Below, piece after piece: positions 1 to 5,217 of a DNA stretch of 6,292 bases. The stretch comes from Candidatus Pacearchaeota archaeon CG10_big_fil_rev_8_21_14_0_10_32_14. GTDB lineage: Archaea; Nanobdellota; Nanobdellia; Pacearchaeales; GW2011-AR1. The translations under genes were made by a program, and so were the position numbers. The notes under the pieces are model-generated. The model was not told the DNA's origin, did no database searches, and saw only the letters and a program-made list of their open reading frames with translations. Location: the NCBI GenBank assembly GCA_002763085.1, contig PFCY01000061.1:1-6292 (forward strand), read 5' to 3'. Within the stretch, counting starts at the first letter, position 1, and the number at the start of each line of letters is the position of its first letter.

Positions 1-1
1 T

Positions 2-88
2 AGATTCAATCATAGAAATGAAAATGTATTTAATCTGTTAATTGATATATGTATAACAAGGAGGGAGTTTAGTGCGGATTTGCACTAA
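2..88 (+). CDS. C-terminal end of an IS1595/ISXO2-family transposase (partial)
   Basis: The frame is open from the left edge and ends at TAA 86-88, giving 28 residues that begin RFNHRNENVFNLLIDIC. Transposases of the ISXO2-like (IS1595) family typically end with a phrase of the form 'F-R-F-N-R-R-N ... L-F-x-L-L', and the match to RFNHRN...VFNLLI is good in both order and spacing. The catalytic DDE core would lie to the left of the window, so intactness cannot be judged. The reading rests on family memory and a short peptide. The stop codon sits inside a perfect inverted repeat, and a truncated permease begins just beyond it, which fits the right end of an inserted element. Confidence 0.55.
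   Translation, partial: RFNHRNENVFNLLIDICITRREFSADLH
69..88. repeat. Perfect 7-bp inverted repeat (hairpin) at the IS end
   Basis: TTAGTGC (69-75) and GCACTAA (82-88) are exact reverse complements separated by GGATTT. The right arm contains the transposase stop codon. It could be part of the terminal repeat, a transposase recognition site or a small terminator. No T run follows, which argues against a standard terminator. Confidence 0.6.
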
Positions 89-96
89 TCACCTAA

Positions 97-558
97 TTTA
101 AATCTAGAGCAGATATAGAAAAAGAAAATAGCAATAAACTTAAATTCAAAGAAAAAGCTTTGTATTGGTGGAATGATGGATTTAAAATAACAAAAGAGAT
201 TTTCCCTTATGTTGTTTTAGGAGTGGGATTAGGTGCACTAATTCATGGCTTTGTTCCTGCGAGTTTCGTAGAGACTTATCTTTCTTCAAGAGCATGGTGG
301 ACAATTCCAGCAGTTGTTTTACTTGGAGCTCCTCTTTATGCAAATTCAGTAAGTGTAATTCCTATCATGGAAGCTTTTGTAGGTAAAGGTGTGCCTCTTG
401 GAACAGCCCTCGCATTCATGACTGCAATTGTAACAGTATCTTTGCCGATGATTTTAATTTTAAGAAAAGTTATGAAATGGCAATTATTAGCAATATTCCT
501 CACAATCACAATTATTGGAATTATGTTTATGGGATATTTATTTAATTTTATTTTTTAA
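97..558 (+). pseudogene. COG0701 (YraQ/DUF318-like) permease, C-terminal half only
   Basis: The frame is open from 97 to TAA 556-558. The first possible start is a TTG at 160 with no ribosome-binding site, giving 132 residues. The protein matches the second half of COG0701 permeases: a helix ending GALIHGFVP (about residues 25-33), then GAPLYANSVSVIPI, KGVPLGTALAFM, VSLPMILILRKV and a last helix ending MGYLFNFIF, about four membrane helices in all. Full members are roughly 300 residues with two similar halves. Here the break falls in the polar linker before the second half (KENSNKLKFKEKA, still in frame), exactly where the insertion sequence ends. Relatives transport metal or metalloid compounds, but the substrate cannot be read here. 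A half-length product started at TTG 160 is possible but unlikely to function. Confidence 0.7.
551..556 (+). terminator. Oligo-T tract at the permease end
   Basis: Six T residues run into the stop codon of the permease remnant, within the T-rich stretch 540-556. Archaeal polymerases stop at such tracts without needing a hairpin. A small CTGAA/TTCAG inverted repeat (570-574 and 581-585) lies just downstream. Confidence 0.35.
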
Positions 559-740
559 AATTCATCCCCCTGAACTAAAATTCAGTAAAATGAAGGAACA
601 CCGACGATAAACGAAAAGTGTATAAACTATTAACACTTAGATATTTTATAATAGATTAATACCAAGACGCTATAGTTTTGGGACAAAAATATATTTCTGG
701 CTCGTGGGGGCATTAATCCTCTGTCTTAACTCGCCAAAAA
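559..740. other. Gene-free convergent intergenic region with three small hairpins
   Basis: No convincing coding frame, tRNA or C/D-box RNA is visible. Three short inverted repeats are present: CTGAA/TTCAG (570-585, loop 6), AAGTGT/ACACTT (616-638, loop 11) and CCAAGAC/GTTTTGG (662-681, loop 6, one G-U pair in RNA). A relatively GC-rich patch lies at about 698-735. The region separates the 3' ends of the permease remnant and the MsrAB gene. It may be debris from earlier insertions or hold a small RNA; neither is shown. Confidence 0.5.
736..740 (-). terminator. T5 tract directly after the msrAB stop
   Basis: On the minus strand the MsrAB stop codon (743-741) is followed at once by TTTTTGG. This is a short but plausible archaeal oligo-T terminator for the MerT-like/MsrAB operon. 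Confidence 0.35.
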
Positions 741-1844
741 TTATTCAAACAATTCCAAATATTCTTCATAACCGTTTTCTGCAAGTTTATCTTTTGGAAT
801 AAAACTTAACGCAGCCGAATTCATGCAATATCTTAAACTCCCATTAGGACCATCATCAAAAACATGACCTAAATGTGAATCTGCATATTTACTCCTCACT
901 TCAATTCTTTTTCCTAAAAACAAACTATCATCTTCTTTTTCAACAACGGCCTTAGAACTTATCGGTTTTGTAAAACTAGGCCAGCCCGTTCCAGAAACAA
1001 ATTTATCTTTTGAACTAAATAACGTCTCTCCAGAAACAATATCAACATAAATTCCTTCTTCTTCATTATCCCAATACTCATTTCTATAAGAAGGTTCCGT
1101 TCCATCCTTTTGTGTAACTTTATATTGAATATCACTAAGCATCTCTTTTAACTCTTCATCGCTCGGTTTAATAAAATCAGAATAATCAGATTCATCATTA
1201 ATATTCAATACTTTATTTCCCCAAACTTCTTCGACCCTATTATCTCGCCCGCATAGTCTTCGATAAGTAGTATATTTTAAAGAATTTTTTTCATAATAAT
1301 CTTGATGATAATTTTCTGCTTTAAAAAATTTATTTAATTCTAAAATTGAAGTAGCAACTTTACCACTCAAAACTTCTTCAACTTTTTTCTTTGATTCTTT
1401 AGCGAGTATTTCTTCATTGGAATTTTGATAAAATATTGCAGAACTGTATGCATATCCTCTATCGCAAAATTGCCCCCCATCGTCTAATGGATCTATATGC
1501 ATCCAGAAATATTCAAGTAATTCTTCATAACTTACTTGCGTTTCATTGTAAATTACTTTTACTACTTCTATATGTCCTTTAGATATATAATCTTCATAAT
1601 TAGGATTTTCACCATCTCCTCCGCTATACCCCGAGACTACATCAATGACACCTGGCAATTTCTCAAAATCAGATTCCACGCACCAAAAACATCCTCCAGC
1701 AAAAATTGACTCACTAAAATCACCTTCTAAATGAGGTTTATCCATTGTTTTATCATTAAACATATTCAAAATAAAAATAATTCCAATTATGACAATTAGA
1801 ATCAATCCAATTATTTTTATTTTATTCTTCATTTTTAATTTCAT
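741..1844 (-). CDS. msrAB: Membrane-anchored MsrA-MsrB fusion, peptide methionine sulfoxide reductase
   Basis: This bifunctional enzyme reduces both the S (MsrA) and R (MsrB) forms of methionine sulfoxide in oxidised proteins. With the start chosen it has 367 residues. Residues 5-27 form one hydrophobic helix after a Lys-rich start, so the enzyme is probably tethered and faces outside the cytoplasm. The MsrA domain spans about 43-206, with active-site GGCFWC (Cys52, Cys55), [16 protein letters not shown] and YRRLCGRD. The MsrB domain spans about 224-351, with [12 protein letters not shown] and [11 protein letters not shown] (catalytic Cys340). MsrB lacks the CxxC zinc pairs and has Thr instead of Cys in SGTGWPSF, so Cys340 is its only cysteine. 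The start is ATG 1844: its ATGA overlaps the upstream stop and a GGAG lies six bases before it. An in-frame ATG at 1871 would add nine residues, overlap the upstream gene more and has a weaker site. Confidence 0.93.
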   Translation of the reverse strand: MKLKMKNKIKIIGLILIVIIGIIFILNMFNDKTMDKPHLEGDFSESIFAGGCFWCVESDFEKLPGVIDVVSGYSGGDGENPNYEDYISKGHIEVVKVIYNETQVSYEELLEYFWMHIDPLDDGGQFCDRGYAYSSAIFYQNSNEEILAKESKKKVEEVLSGKVATSILELNKFFKAENYHQDYYEKNSLKYTTYRRLCGRDNRVEEVWGNKVLNINDESDYSDFIKPSDEELKEMLSDIQYKVTQKDGTEPSYRNEYWDNEEEGIYVDIVSGETLFSSKDKFVSGTGWPSFTKPISSKAVVEKEDDSLFLGKRIEVRSKYADSHLGHVFDDGPNGSLRYCMNSAALSFIPKDKLAENGYEEYLELFE

Positions 1845-2236
1845 GGAAGACTCCAAATTCCTAGTAACCATCCTATGAGCTCAACAATAACATATAACCA
1901 AATAATATATGTAAAAATACTTACAATGATCGAGATCAAGATTAAATTAATTATTTTCCTCTTCTTTTTTTTAAATTCATCAATTGTACAGACCTTTTCC
2001 TTTTTGTATACATACCAGTACATAGCTAATAATAAGAATAAAAAGGCAATACTTCTAAACACCCATTTATATGTTCCGTATAAAGTATCTGAAAGTGAAG
2101 TTGCAAAGCTAATACTACTTAATCCAAAAAGAACTAAAACAACTGGAGTAAAACAACAAAGTCCACCAATAAAAGCAGTAGCTGGAATTATCTTCTTCAA
2201 AAAACTTTTTTGTTCGTTGTCCAATAGATTTGCCAT
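1841..2236 (-). CDS. MerT-like small membrane protein with vicinal cysteines
   Basis: The protein has 131 residues and three hydrophobic helices at about 16-45, 57-77 and 94-125. The first carries a Cys-Cys pair (residues 27-28) in the phrase [18 protein letters not shown], like the CC-x-x-P helix of mercuric transporters of the MerT type. The helix 2-3 loop has KVCTIDEF (Cys83), resembling the single conserved half of the MerT loop cysteine pair. MerT moves Hg(II) inward through paired cysteines. No merA, merP or merR is visible, so mercury transport is not established. The stop codon overlaps the MsrAB start by ATGA, so the two are translated together. That makes a redox role, passing electrons or thiols across the membrane to extracytoplasmic MsrAB, a reasonable alternative. 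The family resemblance is fairly clear; the role is inference. Confidence 0.7.
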   Translation of the reverse strand: MANLLDNEQKSFLKKIIPATAFIGGLCCFTPVVLVLFGLSSISFATSLSDTLYGTYKWVFRSIAFLFLLLAMYWYVYKKEKVCTIDEFKKKKRKIINLILISIIVSIFTYIIWLYVIVELIGWLLGIWSLP

Positions 2237-2267
2237 ATGATTATTATAAAATAATTGAATGAATTTG

Positions 2268-2280
2268 CTTATTTATAATT
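2268..2280 (-). promoter_or_regulatory. TATA-like box for the MerT-like/msrAB operon
   Basis: The minus strand reads AATTATAAATAAG, close to the archaeal TATA consensus. Its centre is about 38 nt before ATG 2236, predicting a transcript with a leader of about 12 nt. No Shine-Dalgarno sequence precedes the ATG. The surroundings are so AT-rich that a second candidate (2241-2256) cannot be excluded. Confidence 0.4.
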
Positions 2281-2333
2281 AATGTTTTCTTGATTTTATT
2301 TTGTCCACATTAAAGACAGATTTTCCTGTATTC

Positions 2334-2347
2334 AATACCAAAGTATT
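2334..2347. repeat. Small inverted repeat AATAC/GTATT
   Basis: A 5-bp perfect stem with a CAAA loop lies in the otherwise featureless stretch 2282-2417 between the MerT-like gene promoter and the next minus-strand gene. It is weak and may be chance in AT-rich DNA. Nothing else was recognised in this stretch. Confidence 0.25.
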
Positions 2348-2417
2348 ATTCTGAGGCAATAGCAAATGTAATATGAAACTAAGAAAGAAATAGATAAAAT
2401 GATTAATCAAAATAAAA

Positions 2418-2519
2418 CTAAAGAATAATTATTTTTTTAATAAAAGCACGTTTAGCTTTCTTAACTTCTTTTTTAGTATCATCTATAATGCAATCTATTT
2501 TTGGAGTAATTGTAATCAT
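2418..2519 (-). CDS. Possible 33-residue small ORF, or tail of a decayed frame
   Basis: An ATG at 2519-2517 overlaps the stop of the preceding gene by ATGA and opens a 33-residue frame, ending in TAG, that starts MITITPKIDCIIDDTKKEV and is Lys-rich toward its end. The overlap suggests translational coupling. However, the same frame stays open upstream to about 2625, where it reads RAGVETGSAYALFMITI. It could therefore be the tail of an older, frame-disrupted gene rather than a new one. I recognise no family. Confidence 0.3.
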   Translation of the reverse strand: MITITPKIDCIIDDTKKEVKKAKRAFIKKIIIL

Positions 2520-2773
2520 AAACAAAGCATAAGCTGATCCAGTTTCAACTCCTGCTCTAATACTTCTACATAGGTTTGTCCATTTGCTCTGCACTGCCGA
2601 GGATAACTCTCTATTATCAGATTTCCATCCTTAACACAATCTTCAAAATTATTTATTTCAACTTTTATTTCAATTCTTAAAAATAAAAAAACTAAAACTA
2701 CTATAAAAATAATCAACAGCGTAACAATTCCTACAATCGCATGATTTGAAACCTCATTCTTTTTTGCTTTCAT
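2516..2773 (-). CDS. Small membrane-anchored protein with a two-cysteine domain
   Basis: The protein has 85 residues: a Lys-rich N-terminus, one membrane helix (about 12-33) and a short domain (about 41-73) with FEDCVKDGNLIIESYPRQCR followed by ANGQTYVEV. This phrase, 'C-x(3)-G-N-x-(I/V)-x-E-S-Y-P-R-Q-C', recurs in small secreted or anchored proteins of uncultured bacteria and archaea. The two cysteines (46 and 61) probably form a disulfide outside the cytoplasm, and the function is unknown. The last dozen residues (ELKLDQLMLCL) lie past the usual domain end and may be read through into unrelated sequence. There is no ribosome-binding site. A TATA-like box lies about 26 nt before the ATG, which supports a leaderless start at 2773. 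Confidence 0.75.
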   Translation of the reverse strand: MKAKKNEVSNHAIVGIVTLLIIFIVVLVFLFLRIEIKVEINNFEDCVKDGNLIIESYPRQCRANGQTYVEVLEQELKLDQLMLCL

Positions 2774-2793
2774 GAAAAATAAAAATCATAGAC

Positions 2794-2806
2794 ATTTATA
2801 AGTTTT
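2794..2806 (-). promoter_or_regulatory. TATA-like box for the small membrane protein gene
   Basis: The minus strand reads AACTTATAAATGT, centred about 26 nt before ATG 2773. That is the distance at which archaeal transcription would begin on the ATG itself, giving a leaderless mRNA. It lies inside the 35-nt gap after the MGMT-like gene, so the two genes need not share a transcript. Confidence 0.5.
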
Positions 2807-2808
2807 GT

Positions 2809-3084
2809 TTAGACTTCAATATCATTTGAAGTTATTACTACACCCTCTCTCATCAACAATTCTTCCTTACTCCTTCCAAGAAGCCCATTATATCCTCCAA
2901 GTTTTCCGTCGCTTCTAGTAACTTTATAACAAGGAACACTCCTATCTTTATTCGATGAAACAATTTTTGCAATCGCACGAGGATGAGAATTATATTTTTG
3001 TGCGAGCTCTTTGTATGTTATAGTTTCTCCTTTCTTTAATTTCTTAAGATGAGAAAAAACTTTATCATTTAATTCTTTATGCAT
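2809..3084 (-). CDS. Stand-alone MGMT-type DNA repair domain with PCYKV active site
   Basis: The 91 residues correspond to only the DNA-binding/active-site domain of O6-alkylguanine-DNA alkyltransferase, which removes alkyl groups from guanine O6 by transferring them to its own cysteine. Visible landmarks are TYKELA (Tyr24), the recognition-helix arginine in HPRAIAKIV (Arg36), Asn45, acceptor Cys52 in VPCYKV, GKLGGYNGLLG and LLMREGV (Glu80). The usual motif is PCHRV. Here His is replaced by Tyr and Arg by Lys, although the cysteine and the distal Glu of the relay remain. Alkyltransferase-like proteins instead lose the cysteine (usually Trp), so this is neither a standard MGMT nor a standard ATL. 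The missing N-terminal domain is common in short family members. The gene is divergent from the adenylating enzyme and shares its promoter region. Confidence 0.88.
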   Translation of the reverse strand: MHKELNDKVFSHLKKLKKGETITYKELAQKYNSHPRAIAKIVSSNKDRSVPCYKVTRSDGKLGGYNGLLGRSKEELLMREGVVITSNDIEV

Positions 3085-3103
3085 AAATTATATAATAATT
3101 ACT

Positions 3104-3113
3104 ATTATAAATA
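3104..3113. promoter_or_regulatory. Shared divergent TATA element
   Basis: ATTATAAATA on the plus strand reads TATTTATAAT on the minus strand, so it resembles a TATA box both ways. Its centre, about 3108.5, is exactly midway between ATG 3133 (plus) and ATG 3084 (minus), about 24.5 nt from each. That is the expected TATA-to-start distance for leaderless archaeal transcripts. The region is AT-rich throughout, so chance remains possible. Confidence 0.5.
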
Positions 3114-3132
3114 TATTATTCTTATAAAAATT

Positions 3133-4452
3133 ATGATTATAAGTCTTATAAAAAACGCCCTCGAACTTTATTATAATTCAAAATTAACGAAAGAAAAACT
3201 TGATGCAAAAAAACTCAAGAAGTTTAGAAAACTCATAAAATATATTGAAAAGAAGTCTCCATATTATTCCAAGATAATAAAAGACAACAAAATAGATGTT
3301 AAAATATGCACACCTAGCGATTTTCCAATTTTAACAAAAGAGGAATACATAAAAAATTTTGACATTATTGTTACAGGTAAAAAAATCACCAAAGAACATG
3401 TATCCTCATTTCTTGAAAATTCGTTGCATCCTGGCGACCTCTTTCAAAATAAATATATCGTAATTCACACATCAGGAACATCAGGAAAAATCGCATATTT
3501 TTTGTTTAAGGAAAATGAATGGTTAAAAGGATTTATACAGTCAATAAGACTTCATAAATTAGGATTCAGAAAAAAATTCGCATATGTTGCAGCAACAAAA
3601 GGGCATTTTGCCGGTGTAACCTTAGTATATTATGGAAAGAGATTTATTAATAAAATATTTTATAACATTATAACAATAGACATAAACAAACCTTTTGAAG
3701 AAATTATTAGTGAATTAAATTCATTTAATCCAAAGGTTATATCAGGATATGCAAAAGCAATTAAATTATTAGCAAACGCAAAAAATAAAGGAGAGTTATG
3801 TATTAATCCAGAAGTAATAGAATGCGGTGGCGAACCACTTTTTTCTAAAGACCAAGATTATATTCAAAAAGCGTTTAAAGTTCCCGTGATAAACGTGTAT
3901 GCATCAAGCGAACATTTAATTATGGGTATTGGAAAAGACAATTACGATGGCATGTATCTCATGGAAGATGAATTGATATATGAATGCAAAAAAGACGGCA
4001 TATGTGTTACCAATCTTTTCAACTATACGTGTCCCTTAATACGATATGAAATGAAAGATATCTTAATTCCAAAATTTGACGATAAAAAAATATTCAACTT
4101 CACGAAAATAAATAATCTCGTAGGAAGAGATGAATACTCGCCAGTTTTTGAGAACAATAACGGTAAAGAAGATTTTATACATCCAATAATCTTCGTAGAA
4201 TTTTTTGTAAATAATCTTAAAGGTTTTCAAATAAGATTAGATTCTAAAAAAAGATTCACATTCTTTGCACTCTATTCTAAAGACATTTCAAATAAAGAAA
4301 AAATTTTAGTTAAAAAGGAGATAGATAAAAAATTAAAAAATATCTTAAAAGAAAAATTGATGGATAAAGTTAAGTATAATATACAAGAAGTAAACGAACT
4401 CAAAATCGATAAGAAAACGGGGAAATTTAGATTAATTATAAAAAATCAATAA
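3133..4452 (+). CDS. PaaK/CapK-type adenylate-forming enzyme (phenylacetate-CoA ligase family)
   Basis: This 439-residue protein is a full-length member of the COG1541 branch of AMP-forming ligases, which activate a carboxylic acid as an acyl-adenylate and often pass it to CoA or another acceptor. Landmarks in order are the N-terminal KFRKLIKYIEKKSPYYSKI typical of PaaK/CapK, phosphate-binding HTSGTSGK (about 112-119), ECGGEPLF (230-237), nucleotide-site VYASSEH (255-261), IRYEMKDI (303-310), the hinge-region GRDEYSP (331-337) and KKTGKFR near the end, holding the expected catalytic Lys (about 431). The natural acid is unknown; relatives include aryl-acid ligases, coenzyme F390 synthetase and CapK. 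An in-frame ATG at 3079 would add 18 residues, but it overlaps the divergent MGMT gene and has no suitable TATA spacing. ATG 3133 fits a leaderless start. A pyruvate-kinase-like gene follows 30 bp later. Confidence 0.82.
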   Translation: MIISLIKNALELYYNSKLTKEKLDAKKLKKFRKLIKYIEKKSPYYSKIIKDNKIDVKICTPSDFPILTKEEYIKNFDIIVTGKKITKEHVSSFLENSLHPGDLFQNKYIVIHTSGTSGKIAYFLFKENEWLKGFIQSIRLHKLGFRKKFAYVAATKGHFAGVTLVYYGKRFINKIFYNIITIDINKPFEEIISELNSFNPKVISGYAKAIKLLANAKNKGELCINPEVIECGGEPLFSKDQDYIQKAFKVPVINVYASSEHLIMGIGKDNYDGMYLMEDELIYECKKDGICVTNLFNYTCPLIRYEMKDILIPKFDDKKIFNFTKINNLVGRDEYSPVFENNNGKEDFIHPIIFVEFFVNNLKGFQIRLDSKKRFTFFALYSKDISNKEKILVKKEIDKKLKNILKEKLMDKVKYNIQEVNELKIDKKTGKFRLIIKNQ

Positions 4453-4464
4453 TATTAAATAATC
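4451..4464 (+). promoter_or_regulatory. Possible internal TATA-like box before the pyruvate-kinase-like gene
   Basis: AATATTAAATAATC overlaps the stop codon of the adenylating enzyme and is centred about 25 nt before ATG 4483. No ribosome-binding site precedes that ATG, so a leaderless transcript from here is possible besides read-through from the upstream gene. The evidence is weak because of the base composition. Confidence 0.3.
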
Positions 4465-4482
4465 AAATTCACTTTTTAGAAA

Positions 4483-5193
4483 ATGAAATATCCAAAGATC
4501 ATCGCAACAATCGGACCGTCGTCTTTTTCTTATAATATAATAAAAGAGATGTCTTCTAATGGAATGGACATCATAAGAATTAATACCAAATACGGAAACA
4601 TTAAACAATACGAAAAAATAATTTCCCATGCAAAAAGAGCTAGATGCAAAATTCTTATTGACATAAACTCCCATAAATATCTTGATTGGCTTAATACACA
4701 AGATTTTGATTATCTGGCATTAGCTTTTACGCAGTCCGGAAAACAAATAAAATATCTAAGACAACAACTTACTAACAAAAAAGTAAAGATCATAGCAAAA
4801 ATTGAAAATAAAAAAGGAATAAAAAATATTAAAGATATTCTCAAGGAGTGTGATGGCATGATGGTCGCACGCGGAGATCTTGGGAAAAACATTCCTTTAG
4901 AAAAACTTCCCATTTTTCAAAAAGAACTCCTTAAAAAATGTAATAAGAAAAATAAATTTTCAATTACTGCTACCGAAATGCTTCTTTCTATGACAAAAAA
5001 TAAAATTCCAACAAGAGCCGAAGCGAGCGATGTTGCAAATGCAATTCTTGATGGAAGCAACGCAGTGATGTTATCTGAAGAGACGGCGATAGGAAAACAT
5101 CCAGTGATTTGCGTGAAGATGATGGATGGGATTATCAAATCTACATGGAAATGGGAAAAGAAGTTAGAGTTCTCACCAAACATCAAAAAATAA
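4483..5193 (+). CDS. Barrel-only pyruvate kinase homologue lacking B and C domains
   Basis: This protein has 236 residues against about 470 for pyruvate kinase. It follows the kinase TIM barrel closely: KIIATIGPSS, MDIIRIN (Arg32, Asn34), ILIDIN (Asp60), VKIIAKIENKKGIKNI (Lys106, Glu108), DGMMVARGDLG (Asp132), ITATEMLLSM (Thr164), PTRAEASDVANAILDG and VMLSEETAIGKHP. These are the PEP- and Mg-binding positions. Where the lid (B) domain normally enters after 'LLDTKGPEIRT', the chain passes straight to the next barrel strand (YLALAFTQSG), and the protein ends after the last barrel helix with no allosteric C domain. The B domain closes over ADP, so ordinary pyruvate kinase activity is doubtful. 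Enolpyruvate chemistry such as aldol addition or cleavage, or a regulatory role, is possible. Lys36 replaces the potassium-ligand Ser of RLNFSHG. Both ends look natural, so this is a designed-down family rather than a fragment. Confidence 0.85.
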   Translation: MKYPKIIATIGPSSFSYNIIKEMSSNGMDIIRINTKYGNIKQYEKIISHAKRARCKILIDINSHKYLDWLNTQDFDYLALAFTQSGKQIKYLRQQLTNKKVKIIAKIENKKGIKNIKDILKECDGMMVARGDLGKNIPLEKLPIFQKELLKKCNKKNKFSITATEMLLSMTKNKIPTRAEASDVANAILDGSNAVMLSEETAIGKHPVICVKMMDGIIKSTWKWEKKLEFSPNIKK

Positions 5194-5213
5194 AAAATAA
5201 AAAATAAAAAAAT
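5191..5213 (-). terminator. T-rich terminator of the four-helix membrane protein gene
   Basis: On the minus strand three to four runs of six or seven T, separated by single A residues, begin within five bases of the stop codon at 5218. On the plus strand it appears as a 7-bp-period TAAAAAA repeat starting at the stop codon of the pyruvate-kinase-like gene. This is a strong archaeal-type oligo-T terminator. Confidence 0.65.
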
Positions 5214-5217
5214 CTGC

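Larger units (their letters stand above)
1..93 (+). mobile_element. Right end of an IS1595-type insertion sequence (boundary approximate)
   Basis: The transposase remnant stops at 88, and the open frame of an interrupted permease begins at 97, so the element must end between them. The sequence just before that point ends in CACC (90-93). Read on the opposite strand this gives GGTGATTAGTGC, a plausible terminal repeat because IS1595-family ends usually start with G-rich bases. The left end, the matching terminal repeat and the expected 8-bp target duplication all lie outside the window, so the exact edge is inferred. Confidence 0.4.

Noticed and set aside
72..101. Nine-residue leader peptide from GTG 72 after AAGGAGGGAG
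   Set aside because: The purine-rich stretch lies within the transposase reading frame and the dyad explains the region; a leader peptide with no intact gene after it is not supported.
160..558. Intact 132-residue permease starting at TTG 160
   Set aside because: There is no ribosome-binding site or TATA spacing, the frame is open upstream into family-like linker sequence, and the product is only the second half of the family.
690..735. tRNA or box C/D RNA in the GC-richer intergenic patch
   Set aside because: There is no T-arm GGTTC-like motif, no cloverleaf pairing, and no properly spaced C and D boxes.
1842..1871. ATG 1871 as the start of msrAB
   Set aside because: It gives a larger overlap with the upstream gene and a weaker ribosome-binding site than ATG 1844, which has the ATGA coupling and GGAG.
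1875..2240. Plus-strand frame opposite the MerT-like gene
   Set aside because: It is the antisense shadow of a recognisable membrane protein gene, with no family resemblance of its own.
3079..3132. ATG 3079 as the start of the adenylating enzyme
   Set aside because: It overlaps the divergent MGMT start, the added residues are AT-driven Tyr/Ile/Lys codons unlike the family, and the TATA box would fall inside the gene.
4432..5186. Minus-strand frames opposite the pyruvate-kinase-like gene
   Set aside because: These are antisense shadows; the plus strand carries clear pyruvate kinase motifs throughout.
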